A stretch of DNA of 64,000 bases, from contig NZ_JADQTO010000003.1 of NCBI RefSeq assembly GCF_015704865.1, forward strand, positions 62,001 through 126,000, written 5' to 3'. Shown piece by piece: positions 26,452 to 35,427 of the stretch. The notes beneath the pieces are model-generated. The model made no database searches. It saw nothing but the letters and a program-made list of their open reading frames with translations, and was not told the origin of the DNA. The DNA comes from Actinoplanes aureus. Lineage in GTDB: Bacteria > Actinomycetota > Actinomycetes > Mycobacteriales > Micromonosporaceae. The translations under genes were made by a program, and so were the position numbers. The first letter of the stretch is position 1, and the number at the start of each line of letters is the position of its first letter.

Positions 26452-26520
26452 GGGGCCCGGTGTCCGGCCACCGGCCGGTAGCATCACCGGCGGTGCCGGT
26501 GGATGTCGGGAGGCGGTCGG

Positions 26521-26898
26521 ATGCTTCGCGGAATCAGCAAGGTCCGGATCGGTGTGCGCGATCAGGAGCGTGCCAAGCGGTTCTGGACCGAGACGCTCGG
26601 ATGCGACGTCGTCCAGGACGAGACGTACGGCGATGAGCGGTGGCTCGAAGTGCGCCTGCCGGACGGTGTCGTGCTCGTGCTGGAGAAGTCCGACGGACCG
26701 GACCCCGGGGCCCCGGACGGGCAGCCGAACACACCCGTCTTCCTGGCCTGTGACGATGTGGACGCCACCTGGCGGGAGCTCACCGCCCGTGGCGTGGAGT
26801 TCGCGCAGGAGCCGATCGACCTGCCGTTCGGGCGCTGGGCGCTGCTGCACGACACCGAGGGCAACCGCTTCCCGCTGCTGGCGGCGCCCGGCGTTTGA
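26521..26898 (+). CDS. VOC (glyoxalase/bleomycin-resistance) family protein
   Basis: 125 residues from the ATG at 26521, with GGGAGG 7 bases upstream. Two beta-alpha-beta-beta-beta modules are visible: SKVRIGVRDQERAKRFWTE and TPVFLACDDVDATWREL, ending in LLHDTEGNRFPLL where the Glu-type metal ligand normally sits. VOC proteins bind a metal and act as glyoxalases, dioxygenases or antibiotic-binding proteins; the specific role cannot be told. Confidence 0.85.
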   Translation: MLRGISKVRIGVRDQERAKRFWTETLGCDVVQDETYGDERWLEVRLPDGVVLVLEKSDGPDPGAPDGQPNTPVFLACDDVDATWRELTARGVEFAQEPIDLPFGRWALLHDTEGNRFPLLAAPGV

Positions 26899-26899
26899 G

Positions 26900-27022
26900 C
26901 GACCACCTGCCCGGGCCCGGCGGCCGCGCTGGGGCCGGGCCCGGGCAGATGATCGCGCGGGCCGGCGGGGACGGTCCGGTGTGGCGGGACGGTGTGGGGC
27001 GTACCGGAAAAGCGGCGTAAGC
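26900..27022 (-). repeat. Dispersed intergenic repeat, copy B
   Basis: Read on the minus strand this gap has CGCTTTTCCGGTACGCCCCA, then ACCGTCCCGCCACACCGG, CGCGCGATCATCTGCCCGGG and CGGCCGCCGGGCCCGGGCAG, in the same order as copies A, C and D. It fills the space between the convergent VOC and FAD oxidoreductase genes. Confidence 0.6.
26908..26949. terminator. Strong bidirectional hairpin within repeat copy B
   Basis: CTGCCCGGGCCCGGC (26908-26922) is perfectly complementary to GCCGGGCCCGGGCAG (26935-26949), with a 12-base loop. It sits between two convergent genes and is a likely two-way terminator. Confidence 0.75.
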
Positions 27023-27050
27023 GAAACCGCCGGCCGGACCCGTGGGGGTT

Positions 27051-28328
27051 TCAGGCCGCGCGGCGGCGGTCCCAGGCGTCGAGCAGCGCGGTGGCGCGCA
27101 GGGCCGTGTTGATGCCGAGCCAGCGGGCCGGCTCCGGTTCCCAGCGGCGCGAGCGGTGGCCGGCCCAGGGGAGCGCGGTCAGTTCGGTCTCCTGGGCCAG
27201 GATCAGGTCGGCGAGCGTGCGGCCGGCGAGGTTGGCGGCGGCGACGCCGTCGCCGACGTAGCCGCCGGCCCAGGCGATGCCGTCGCGCAGGCCGACCGAG
27301 GGCATCCAGTCGCGGGGGATGCCGAGCGGGCCACCCCAGCGGTACGCGATCGGCGCTTCGATGCCGAACAGTTCGGTGAGCGTGCGGCGCAGCGCGTCGA
27401 AGACCTCGGGCACCTGGTCGAACTCCGGGCGGACGCGCGAGCCGTAGTGGTAGGGCGCGCCGCGGCCGCCGAAGGCGAGGCGGTCGTCGGCGGTCCGCTG
27501 GCCGTAGATGATCATCCGGCGTTCGTCGGTGAACGTCTCCCGGCGGGCCAGGCCGACCCGCTGCCAGAACTCCCCGGGCAGCGGCTCGGTGGCGATCATG
27601 AGCGAGTAGACCGGAGCCAGGTTGCGCTTGTGCCCGGCGAGGCCGGCGGTGTAGCTCTCGAGCGCCCGGACGACCGTGGTGGCGCGGACCGTGCCGCGAC
27701 CGGTGACCACCTTGCCGCGCTCCAGGCGCTGGACCCGGGTGTCCTCGTGGATCGTGACGCCGAGCCGTTCCACCGCCTCGGCGAGGCCGCGGACCAGCTT
27801 GGCCGGGTGCAGGGCGGCGCAGTGCTCGCTGTAGAGGCCGCCGAGTACGCCGGTGGCGCCGCAGATCGCGCTCGCCTTGCCGGCGTCCAGGAAACCGGGG
27901 GAGTGGCGTGCGCGGCGCAGCTGAGCCGGGCCGCGGACCAGCGAGATCGTCCCGCCCTTGGCGTAGTCGCAGTCGATGCCCTCGGCGGCCGTGGCCCGGC
28001 CCACCTCGTCGACCGAGGCCTCCAGGGCCCGGTGCATGGCGGCGGCGCGCTCCGGGCCGTAGCGGCGGGCGAGCTTGGCCTCGGAGACCGGGAACAGCCC
28101 CGAGGCCCAGCCGCCGTTACGGCCGGAGGCGCCGTACCCGCAGTACTCCGCCTCCAGCACCACGATCCGCAGCTCCGGCGCGGCCTTGGCCAGGTAGTAC
28201 GCCGTCCAGAGGCCGGTGTAGCCGCCACCGGTGATCGCTACGTCGGCGACGGTGTCACCGGGCAGCGGAGGGCGCTTCTCGATCGGGCCGAGCGAGTCGA
28301 GCCAGAACGAGGGCGCAGCGGTGCTCAT
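27051..28328 (-). CDS. FAD-dependent amine oxidoreductase (DadA/PuuB-like), second copy
   Basis: 425 residues. FAD motif DVAITGGGYTGLWTAYYLAK near residue 28 and EAEYCGYGASGRNGGWASG match the enzyme at 17728-19140, showing they are paralogues. GYVGDGVAAANLAGRTLADL closes the cofactor site. The ATG follows the lrp stop directly (TAAATG), so it is last in an aldehyde dehydrogenase-gabT-lrp-oxidoreductase operon. Oxidation of an amine or amino acid of the GABA/putrescine route is likely; the exact substrate is not known. Confidence 0.84.
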   Translation of the reverse strand: MSTAAPSFWLDSLGPIEKRPPLPGDTVADVAITGGGYTGLWTAYYLAKAAPELRIVVLEAEYCGYGASGRNGGWASGLFPVSEAKLARRYGPERAAAMHRALEASVDEVGRATAAEGIDCDYAKGGTISLVRGPAQLRRARHSPGFLDAGKASAICGATGVLGGLYSEHCAALHPAKLVRGLAEAVERLGVTIHEDTRVQRLERGKVVTGRGTVRATTVVRALESYTAGLAGHKRNLAPVYSLMIATEPLPGEFWQRVGLARRETFTDERRMIIYGQRTADDRLAFGGRGAPYHYGSRVRPEFDQVPEVFDALRRTLTELFGIEAPIAYRWGGPLGIPRDWMPSVGLRDGIAWAGGYVGDGVAAANLAGRTLADLILAQETELTALPWAGHRSRRWEPEPARWLGINTALRATALLDAWDRRRAA

Positions 28329-28784
28329 TTATCTAGTTCCCCAGGCATAGGTCTGTTTGGCGAGCTTCAGGTACATGAAGGTGTCGGTGGCGCTGACCCC
28401 CTCGATGGCCCGGACCTTCTCGTTGAGCAGGTCCAGCAGGTGTTCGTCGTCGGTGCAGACCAGCTCCACGAGCAGGTCGTAGCGACCGGCGCAGATCACC
28501 ACGTAGTCGACCTCTGGGATCGCCGCGATCTCGTCGGCGATCGCCCGCAGGTCGCCGTTGACGCGGAGACCGACCATGGCCTGCCGGGCGAAGCCCAGGG
28601 TCAGCGGGTCGGTCACCGCGACGATCTGCATCAGGTCGTTGTCGAGCAGCCGCTGCACCCGCTGCCGTACGGCCGCCTCGGACAGGCCGATGGTCTTGGC
28701 CAATGTCGCGTACGACATCCGGCCGTCCCGCTGCAGGTGCTCGATGATCCGCTTGTTGATCTCGTCCAGGGCGCTGTCCGTCAC
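28329..28784 (-). CDS. Lrp/AsnC-family transcriptional regulator
   Basis: 151 residues from the GTG at 28784 (VTDSALDEINKRIIEHLQ), the canonical family start; the frame is open 17 codons upstream across the gabT end. The helix-turn-helix is YATLAKTIGLSEAAVRQRVQ (about 23-42) and the RAM ligand domain covers about 70-150. Such proteins sense amino acids and act as octamers. Its position inside the operon suggests it controls this cluster, and perhaps the sister polyamine operon, in response to GABA or an amine-derived ligand. Confidence 0.88.
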   Translation of the reverse strand: MTDSALDEINKRIIEHLQRDGRMSYATLAKTIGLSEAAVRQRVQRLLDNDLMQIVAVTDPLTLGFARQAMVGLRVNGDLRAIADEIAAIPEVDYVVICAGRYDLLVELVCTDDEHLLDLLNEKVRAIEGVSATDTFMYLKLAKQTYAWGTR

Positions 28785-28806
28785 GCCGCGATTCTTCCCT
28801 AAGCGC

Positions 28807-30072
28807 TCAACGGAGGGCAGCACGGAGTATCGCAACGCCTCGGTCGAGGTCTTCGTCGGAGATCACCAGCGGGGGCAGGAAGCGGAGCACGTTGCCGTAC
28901 GTGCCGCAGGTGAGGGTGAGCAGACCGGCCTCGTGACAGGCCTTCGACACCGCCGCGGTCCGGACCGGGTCCGGCTCGATGGTGCCCGGCTGGACCAGCT
29001 CGATCGCGATCATGGCGCCGCGACCGCGGATTTCCGCGATGCCGTCGTCGGAAATATCCGACAAAGCCGCCTTGAGCTTTGCCTCGATGTGGCGTGCCGA
29101 GGCGGCCAGGTCCAGTTCGCGCATGGTCTCGATGGCGGCGAGGGCGGCCGCGCAGGCCACCGGGTTCCCGCCGTACGTGCCGCCGAGCCCGCCCACGTGC
29201 ACCGCGTCCATCAGCTCGGCCCGGCCGACCACACCGGCGATCGGCAGCCCGCCGCCCATCCCCTTGGCCGTGGTGATCAGGTCCGGCTCCAGGCCCTCGT
29301 GCTCGGACGCGAACCACTGCCCGGTACGGCAGAACCCGGTCTGGATCTCGTCGGCGATGAACACCGCCCCGGCCTCCGCGGTCCACGCCGCGATCGCCGG
29401 CAGGAACCCGGGCGCGGGCACCACGAAGCCGCCCTCGCCCTGGATCGGCTCGATCAGCACGGCCGCCACGTTGCCGGCGCCGACCTGCTTCTCGATCACG
29501 TCGATCGCCTTGCGGGCCGCCTCCGCGCCGTCCAGCCCGCCGTCCCGCAGCGGGTACGACATCGGAGCCCGGTACACCTCCGGGGCGAACGGCCCGAACC
29601 GGTGCTTGTACGGCATGTTCTTCGCGGTCAGCGCCATGGTCAGGTTGGTCCGGCCGTGGTACGCGTGGTCGAACACCACCACTGCCGGCCGCCCGGTCGC
29701 GTGCCGGGCGATCTTCACGGCGTTCTCCACCGCCTCGGCGCCGGAGTTGAACAGCGCCGCCCGCTTCTCGAAGCCGCCCGGGGTCAGCGTGATCAGCTGC
29801 TCGCAGACCGACACGTAGCTCTCGTACGGCGCGACCATGAAGCAGGTGTGGGTGAACCTCTCCACCTGCTCACGGACCGCCGCGACGACGCGCGGTGCGG
29901 CGTTACCGACGGTGGTGACCGCGATGCCGGAGGCGAAGTCGATCCACTCCCGGCCCTCGAGGTCGGTCAGCGTGCCGCCGGCGGCGTGGTCGACGTAGGA
30001 CGCGATGGTCGAGCCGACCCCGCGTGCCACCGCCGCGACCCGGCGTTTGTGCAGGTCCTCGGAGGACGTCAC
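28807..30072 (-). CDS. gabT: 4-aminobutyrate aminotransferase
   Basis: 421 residues. Class III PLP enzyme converting GABA and 2-oxoglutarate to succinate semialdehyde and glutamate. Marks: LFNSGAEAVENAVKIAR, DHAYHGRTNLTMALTAK, EPIQGEGGFVVP, ADEIQTGFCRTG and the PLP lysine K270 in TTAKGMGGGLP, all typical of GabT. It starts immediately after the aldehyde dehydrogenase stop (30073/30072). Together they take 4-aminobutanal through GABA to succinate semialdehyde. No gabD-type dehydrogenase is in the operon. Confidence 0.93.
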   Translation of the reverse strand: MTSSEDLHKRRVAAVARGVGSTIASYVDHAAGGTLTDLEGREWIDFASGIAVTTVGNAAPRVVAAVREQVERFTHTCFMVAPYESYVSVCEQLITLTPGGFEKRAALFNSGAEAVENAVKIARHATGRPAVVVFDHAYHGRTNLTMALTAKNMPYKHRFGPFAPEVYRAPMSYPLRDGGLDGAEAARKAIDVIEKQVGAGNVAAVLIEPIQGEGGFVVPAPGFLPAIAAWTAEAGAVFIADEIQTGFCRTGQWFASEHEGLEPDLITTAKGMGGGLPIAGVVGRAELMDAVHVGGLGGTYGGNPVACAAALAAIETMRELDLAASARHIEAKLKAALSDISDDGIAEIRGRGAMIAIELVQPGTIEPDPVRTAAVSKACHEAGLLTLTCGTYGNVLRFLPPLVISDEDLDRGVAILRAALR

Positions 30073-31509
30073 TCAGGCCCCCACGTTGTGCATGACGTGC
30101 TTGATCCGGGTGTAGTCCTCCAGGCCGTACACCGAGAGGTCCTTGCCGTGCCCGGAGTGCTTGAACCCGCCGTGCGGCATCTCGGCGACCAGGGGGATGT
30201 GGCAGTTGACCCAGACGCAGCCGAAGTCGAGCCGCTGGGTCATCCGCATGGCGCGGCCGTGGTCCCGGGTCCAGACGCTGGAGGCCAGGGCGTACTCGAC
30301 GCCGTTGGCGTAGCGGACCGCCTCGTCCTCGTCGCTGAACTTCTGCACGGTGATGACCGGGCCGAAGACCTCGTTCTGGATGATCTCGTCGTCCTGGCGC
30401 AGGCCGGAGACGACCGTGGGGGAGAAGAAGTAGCCGCGGCCGCCGACCCGGGTGCCACCGGCCTCGATCCGGGCGTGATCCGGGAGCCGGTCGATGAAGC
30501 CGCTCACCCGGGCGAGCTGGCCGGCGTTGTTGACCGGGCCGTAGAGCACGTCCTCGTCGTCCGGCGCGCCGGTCTTGATCTCCCGGGCCTGTGCGGCCAG
30601 GGCCGCGACGAAGTCGTCGTAGACGCCGGGGGCGACGAGCACCCGGGTGGCCGCGGTGCAGTCCTGCCCGGCGTTGAAGTAGCCGGCCTCGGCGATCGCC
30701 GCGGCGGCCGCCTCCACGTCGGCGTCGTCGAAGACCACGACCGGGGCCTTGCCGCCCAGCTCGAGGTGCGTGCGCTTGAGATCGGCCGCGGCGCTGCCGG
30801 CGACCTCCATGCCGGCGCGGACCGAGCCGGTGATCGAGACCATCTGCGGTGTCTTGTGGGTGACCAGGGCGCGGCCGGTGTCCCGGTCGCCGAGGACCAC
30901 GTTGAACAGGCCGGCCGGCAGGAACTCGGCGGCGATCTCGGCCAGCATGACGCTGGTGACCGGGGTGGTGTCGGAGGGCTTGAGCACCACGGCGTTGCCC
31001 GCGGCGAGCGCCGGCGCGATCTTCCACATCGCCATGAGCAGCGGGTAGTTCCAGGGGGTGACCTGGGCGCACACGCCGATCGGCTCGCGCCGGACGTAGC
31101 TCTCGTAGCCGTTCATGTACTGGCCCGCGGACCGGCCCTCCAGCAGCCGCGCCGCACCGGCGAAGAACCGCAGGTGGTCGACGGCGGGCGGCAGTTCCTC
31201 GCTGGCGGTCAGGCCGAGCGGCTTGCCGGTGTTCCGCGACTCGGCCGCCACGAGCTCGTCGGCGCGGGACTCGATGGCGTCGGCGAACCTCAGCAGCGCC
31301 CGCTGCCGGTCGCCGGGAGTGGTGTCGCGCCACTGCTCGAACGCGGCGGAGGCGGCCGACATGGCCCGGTCGACGTCCTCGGCACCCGACACCGGGGCCG
31401 AGGCGAACACCTCGCCGGTCGACGGGTCGATCAGGTCCTCGTACCGCCCCTCGACGGGCGCGACCGCCTCGCCACCGATGAGGTTGTGCAGTACCGACTT
31501 GGCGGTCAT
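30073..31509 (-). CDS. Gamma-aminobutyraldehyde dehydrogenase, second copy
   Basis: 478 residues, the same length as the enzyme at 12121-13557 and highly similar over its whole length: RREPIGVCAQVTPWNYPLL, LELGGKAPVVVFDDADVEA, nucleophile C284 in GQDCTAATR, and GHGKDLSVYGLEDYTRIKHV at the end. It should oxidise 4-aminobutanal or a related omega-aminoaldehyde to the acid. It heads the gabT/lrp operon; duplication and inversion, or separate retention of two specialised copies, would explain the pair. Confidence 0.9.
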   Translation of the reverse strand: MTAKSVLHNLIGGEAVAPVEGRYEDLIDPSTGEVFASAPVSGAEDVDRAMSAASAAFEQWRDTTPGDRQRALLRFADAIESRADELVAAESRNTGKPLGLTASEELPPAVDHLRFFAGAARLLEGRSAGQYMNGYESYVRREPIGVCAQVTPWNYPLLMAMWKIAPALAAGNAVVLKPSDTTPVTSVMLAEIAAEFLPAGLFNVVLGDRDTGRALVTHKTPQMVSITGSVRAGMEVAGSAAADLKRTHLELGGKAPVVVFDDADVEAAAAAIAEAGYFNAGQDCTAATRVLVAPGVYDDFVAALAAQAREIKTGAPDDEDVLYGPVNNAGQLARVSGFIDRLPDHARIEAGGTRVGGRGYFFSPTVVSGLRQDDEIIQNEVFGPVITVQKFSDEDEAVRYANGVEYALASSVWTRDHGRAMRMTQRLDFGCVWVNCHIPLVAEMPHGGFKHSGHGKDLSVYGLEDYTRIKHVMHNVGA

Positions 31510-31556
31510 CCGGCCTCCAGCTGTGGGATCAGGTGAACGGCCTCATCTTTTCCGCT

Positions 31557-31564
31557 GAATCCGT
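31557..31564 (-). promoter_or_regulatory. GAATCCGT motif upstream of second GABA operon
   Basis: GAATCCGT lies about 50 bases before the aldehyde dehydrogenase start, with a further TTTTTCCGCAGTTTCAG at about 31588-31604. The same eight bases occur at 20053-20060, and a one-base variant at 12005-12012. Candidate Lrp site; weak evidence. Confidence 0.3.
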
Positions 31565-31600
31565 GGCGAACAAGAGGGCTCAGAGACTTTTTCCGCAGTT

Positions 31601-32806
31601 TCAGGGGTGGCGCCGCACGGCCAGGATGGCGACGTCGTCGGTCGGCTCCTCGACGCCCACGTCAGCCATGACGGTAGCGCAGACCGCCTCCGCCGGGGCG
31701 GCCCGGACGAACCTGAGCAAGCGGGTCAGGCCGGTGTCGATCACCTGGTCGCGGCGCTCGACGAGGCCGTCGGTGTAGCAGAACAGCACTCCGCCGGGCG
31801 CCAGTTCGACGGTGCTCGAACGCCGTGGCCCGGCCAGGCGGCTCACGCCGAGCGGCGGGTCGACCGGGAAGTCGGTGAGAGCGGCACCGCGGCCCGGCAC
31901 CGCCAGCACCGGGCGCAGGTGCCCGGCCGAGGAGACCACGACGCGGCTGCGATCCGGGCTGATCATGGCGTACAGCGCGGTGGTGAGGCTGCCCGCCTCG
32001 AAGTGCTGGACCTTGCGGTCCAGCAGGGTGAGGGCGTCCGCCGGGTCGTCGCAGATCAGCGCGTACGCCCGCAGCGCGCTCCGGACCCGTCCCATCACCA
32101 CCGCGGAGGCCAGCCCGTGCCCGGAGACGTCGCCGATCACCACGCCGAGCCAGCCGGACGGGAGCACGAAGACGTCGTACCAGTCGCCGCCGATGCCGAG
32201 GGAGTGGCCGGGCACGTACCGGGCGGCCAGCTCGACGCCCGGCACCTCGGGCAGCCGGGCCGGGAGCAGGCTGCGCTGCAAAGCCAGGGCGGCGGCCTGA
32301 TCGAGCTTGTCGGAGCGGATCTGGCCGGCCACCCCGGCCCGGTCCGCGACCAGTTCGAGCAGGCGCACGTCGTCGTCGGTGAAGTCGCGCCTGGTCAGCG
32401 TGCCGACGTGCAGCACGCCGATCAGGTCGCGCCCGGCGGTGACCGGGACGCCCAGCAGCGACCGGATCCCCTTCTCCAGCAGGATCGGGTTGACCACGTC
32501 CGCGGAGGTGACGTCGGTCAGCCGTACCGGCCGGCGGGTCTCGGCGATCCGGCCGGCGAAGCCGCGGCCCACCGCGACCCGGAACCCGGCGCGCACCTCG
32601 TCCTCCAGCCCCTTCGCGGCGGTCGCCACCAGATGCCGGGAGTGCACGTCGAGCAGCAGGATCGCCGCGGTGTCGACGTCGAGCAGGTCACGTACCCGGT
32701 CCAGCAGCTCGTCCAGCAGATCGGACACGTCAAGCCGGGACAGCGTCGCATCAGTGACCGCTTCGAGCCGGCGCAGCCGCTCGTCGTCGTTGATGCCCGG
32801 GTACAC
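31601..32806 (-). CDS. GAF-SpoIIE (PP2C-type) serine phosphatase
   Basis: 401 residues. A GAF domain (about 20-165; LLDVDTAAILLLDVHSRHLV, GIRSLLGVPVTAGRDLIGVL) precedes a SpoIIE/RsbU-type PP2C domain. Metal residues are visible in GGDWYDVF, VIGDVSGHG and the C-terminal DDVAILAVR. Such enzymes dephosphorylate anti-anti-sigma factors, linking a signal sensed by GAF to partner-switching control of a sigma factor or other target. No sigma, RsbW or RsbV gene is nearby. The start is a GTG at 32806 without a clear ribosome site. Confidence 0.88.
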   Translation of the reverse strand: MYPGINDDERLRRLEAVTDATLSRLDVSDLLDELLDRVRDLLDVDTAAILLLDVHSRHLVATAAKGLEDEVRAGFRVAVGRGFAGRIAETRRPVRLTDVTSADVVNPILLEKGIRSLLGVPVTAGRDLIGVLHVGTLTRRDFTDDDVRLLELVADRAGVAGQIRSDKLDQAAALALQRSLLPARLPEVPGVELAARYVPGHSLGIGGDWYDVFVLPSGWLGVVIGDVSGHGLASAVVMGRVRSALRAYALICDDPADALTLLDRKVQHFEAGSLTTALYAMISPDRSRVVVSSAGHLRPVLAVPGRGAALTDFPVDPPLGVSRLAGPRRSSTVELAPGGVLFCYTDGLVERRDQVIDTGLTRLLRFVRAAPAEAVCATVMADVGVEEPTDDVAILAVRRHP

Positions 32807-32852
32807 AGGTGAAGCCTAGTGTCCGGTGCGGCACGGAGGGCGCCACCCCGCG

Positions 32853-35219
32853 TCACGAATCGGCTGCTCGCACCTCCACCGGCGTGACCAGACGACGTCC
32901 CGGTCCCGCCGGGCGCGTCTCGCCGGTGATCTCGACGGAACCCTCGCAGGGCAGGTCGGCCGCCGAGGTGCCGACCTGGATCCGTAGCTCGCCCGGTTCG
33001 ACGATAGGCCGCATCCCGCGGCCGGTGAAGGCCGTGCGGTCGGTGTGCACGCGGAACGTCACGTCGGCGGCGGCACCGGCGGCGAGCTCCACCCGATGGA
33101 AACCGGTCAGCTGGCGTACCGGGCGGGTGACCTCGGCGATCGGGTCGGCGAGATAGAGCTGGACCACCTCGGCGCCGTCCCGGGCACCGGTGTTGCGCAG
33201 CCGCACGGTGACCGTGAACTCACCGTCGGCCGGCACCCGGGTGTCGCTGATCCGGAGATCACTCACCGTGAAGGTGGTATAGGACCGGCCGTGTCCGAAT
33301 GCGTACAGCGGGGTGGGGTCCAGGTTGCTGACGCCGGTGTGCACGGCGCCGAGGCGCGGCTGCAGGTAGGTGCCCGGCTGGCCGCCGGGATGCCGGGGGA
33401 TCTGTACCGGAAGCCGGCCGCTCGGCTGCACCCGGCCGGAGAGCACGCCGGCGATCGCGGCACCGCCTTCCTCACCCGGCATGAAGGCCTGCACCAGGGC
33501 GGCGGCCCGCCCGTCGAGGTCACCCAGCGCGTACGGCCGGCCGGAGACCACCACGACGACCACCGGCTTGCCGGTCGCCAGCAGGGCCTCCAGGAGCTCG
33601 GCCTGCACGCCGGGCAACCGCAGGTCCGCCGCGTCGCAGCCCTCGCCGGAGGTGCCGTTGCCGAACAGGCCGGCCAGGTCGCCGACGAACGCGAGCGTCA
33701 CCTCGGCGGACTCCGCCGCCGCGACCGCCTCGGCGAATCCGGAACGGTCGTCGCCGTCGACCGCGCAGCCGGACGCGTACGCGATCTCGCTGCCGCCGAA
33801 CTCGTCGCGCAGCGCCTCGAGCGCGCTGGGCAGCCCGATGCCGGCGTCGACGCCGGGGTAGCGGGGGAGGACGTGGTTGGGGAACGCGTAGCAACCGAGG
33901 AAGGTACGCGCGTCGTCGGCGCACGGACCGACCACGGCGATCCGGCCCGGCGTGGCCAGCGGCAGCGTGGCTCCGGGATCCAGCAGCACGATCGAGCGCT
34001 CGGCCAGTTCCCGGGCGAGTTCCCGGTTGGCCGGCGAGTCCAGGTCGGCCTCGGCCGACCCGGCGACCGAGGCCTCCGGCGTCCACCCCTGATCGAGCAG
34101 ACCGAGCTCGGCCTTCTGGATCAGCGCGCGGCGGGCGGCCCGGTCGACGTACGCCTCGGGCACCTCGCCGGCGCGCACCCGGTCGACGAGGTTCGCCCCG
34201 TAGCCGATGGTGTCCGGCAGCTCCACGTCGATGCCGGCGGCGAGCGCCTGGACACCGGCACCGCCCGCGTCGGCGGCCACGCCGTGCATGCTCGCCAGGA
34301 ACGGGACGGACCAGTAGTCGGAGACCACCGTCCCGGTGAAGCCCCACTGCTCCCGGAGCAGCTCGGTGAGCAGCCACGGGTCCGCGCCGGCCGGCACACC
34401 GTCCACGTCGGCGTACGAGTTCATCACCGAGCCGGCCCCGGCCTCGACGATCGCGGCCTCGAACGGGGGCAGGATCACGTCGAGCAGCTCGCGGCGGCCG
34501 ATCGGGACCGGGCCGTGGTTGCGGGCGCCCCGGGACGCGGAGTACCCGGCGAAGTGCTTCAGCGTGGCGATCACCCCGGCGCTCTGGAGGCCGCGGACGT
34601 ACGCCGCCCCGATCCGCCCCACCAGGTACGGGTCCTCACCGATGGTCTCCTCGACCCGGCCCCACCGGTAGTCGCGTACCACGTCCAGCACCGGGGACAG
34701 TCCCTGGTGCACGCCGAGTGCCGCCATGTCCCGCCCGATCGCCGCGGCCATCCGCTCGACCAGGCCGGGGTCGAACGTCGCTCCCCAGGCGATCGCGGCC
34801 GGGTAGACGGTGGCGCCGTACGCGGTGAACCCGGTGAGGCACTCCTCGTGCACCAGGGCCGGGATGCCCAGCCGGGAGGAGGCCATCACGATCCGCTGCT
34901 GGCGTACCAGTTCGGCGGCGCCCTCGGAAACGGTGAGCGGGTAGCTGCCGTACACCCGGGTGAGGTGGCCGAGGCCGTGCCGGCTGGCGTCCTCCAGCGC
35001 GGCGCCGGCGCCGAACTCGTCCTCCATCGGTGCCACGTTGTGACTCTCTTCGGGCTCCGGACCGGCCGCTCCGGTGGCACCCTTGTCCTTACCGATCCAC
35101 CGGCTGCCGAGTTGGGCCACCTTCTCCTCGAGAGTCATCTCGGCGAGCAGTGCCTCGACCCGATCGGCAACCGGAAGCTTCGGGTCGCGCCACGAGGCAG
35201 GCGCCTGTTCAATCGTCAA
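32853..35219 (-). CDS. Cytosolic GH3 beta-glucosidase/xylosidase
   Basis: 788 residues, no signal peptide. The TTG start at 35219 is fixed by a strong ribosome site (GGAGGT, 5 bases upstream). The barrel domain has GIPALVHEECLTGFTAYGAT, TLKHFAGYSA and nucleophile D301 in TVVSDYWSVPF; the second domain follows (RSIVLLDPGATLPL), then a fibronectin-III-like domain at about 670-770. It diverges from an oligosaccharide ABC importer and shares its operators, so it probably cleaves sugars brought in by that importer. Gluco- versus xylo-specificity is not settled. Confidence 0.92.
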   Translation of the reverse strand: MTIEQAPASWRDPKLPVADRVEALLAEMTLEEKVAQLGSRWIGKDKGATGAAGPEPEESHNVAPMEDEFGAGAALEDASRHGLGHLTRVYGSYPLTVSEGAAELVRQQRIVMASSRLGIPALVHEECLTGFTAYGATVYPAAIAWGATFDPGLVERMAAAIGRDMAALGVHQGLSPVLDVVRDYRWGRVEETIGEDPYLVGRIGAAYVRGLQSAGVIATLKHFAGYSASRGARNHGPVPIGRRELLDVILPPFEAAIVEAGAGSVMNSYADVDGVPAGADPWLLTELLREQWGFTGTVVSDYWSVPFLASMHGVAADAGGAGVQALAAGIDVELPDTIGYGANLVDRVRAGEVPEAYVDRAARRALIQKAELGLLDQGWTPEASVAGSAEADLDSPANRELARELAERSIVLLDPGATLPLATPGRIAVVGPCADDARTFLGCYAFPNHVLPRYPGVDAGIGLPSALEALRDEFGGSEIAYASGCAVDGDDRSGFAEAVAAAESAEVTLAFVGDLAGLFGNGTSGEGCDAADLRLPGVQAELLEALLATGKPVVVVVVSGRPYALGDLDGRAAALVQAFMPGEEGGAAIAGVLSGRVQPSGRLPVQIPRHPGGQPGTYLQPRLGAVHTGVSNLDPTPLYAFGHGRSYTTFTVSDLRISDTRVPADGEFTVTVRLRNTGARDGAEVVQLYLADPIAEVTRPVRQLTGFHRVELAAGAAADVTFRVHTDRTAFTGRGMRPIVEPGELRIQVGTSAADLPCEGSVEITGETRPAGPGRRLVTPVEVRAADS

Positions 35220-35233
35220 CGGTTACCTCCGAT

Positions 35234-35427
35234 AGTTTCCGAAACTTTCGGGGGCCGCCGGACTACGGCGGCACGCCCGCGCAAGGTGCGGCAATGGGTG
35301 TCGGCGCCGCCTACTCTCGCGCTCTGAGCACTGTTACGGCAAGAGTCTTGACACTCGTCACAGTGAAACCCTACGTTTACGAAACCTCGCGTTAATTTGC
35401 GGCTGCTGCTCGAAACTTCCGAAACTT
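35234..35427. promoter_or_regulatory. Cluster of LacI-type operators in divergent GH3/ABC promoter region
   Basis: Three related elements: AGTTTCCGAAACT (35234-35246, perfect 6+1+6 palindrome, close to the GH3 start), GTTTACGAAAC (35375-35385) and the direct pair CGAAACTTCCGAAACTT (35411-35427), close to the ABC operon start. They resemble one another and GGAACTTTCGGA before the lacI-type gene. Repression of both divergent units is likely. Confidence 0.6.

Noticed and set aside
28558..31536. Very long plus-strand open frame
   Set aside because: It is the mirror of the gabT and aldehyde dehydrogenase genes and has a low-complexity Arg/Gly/Asp/Val translation without domains.
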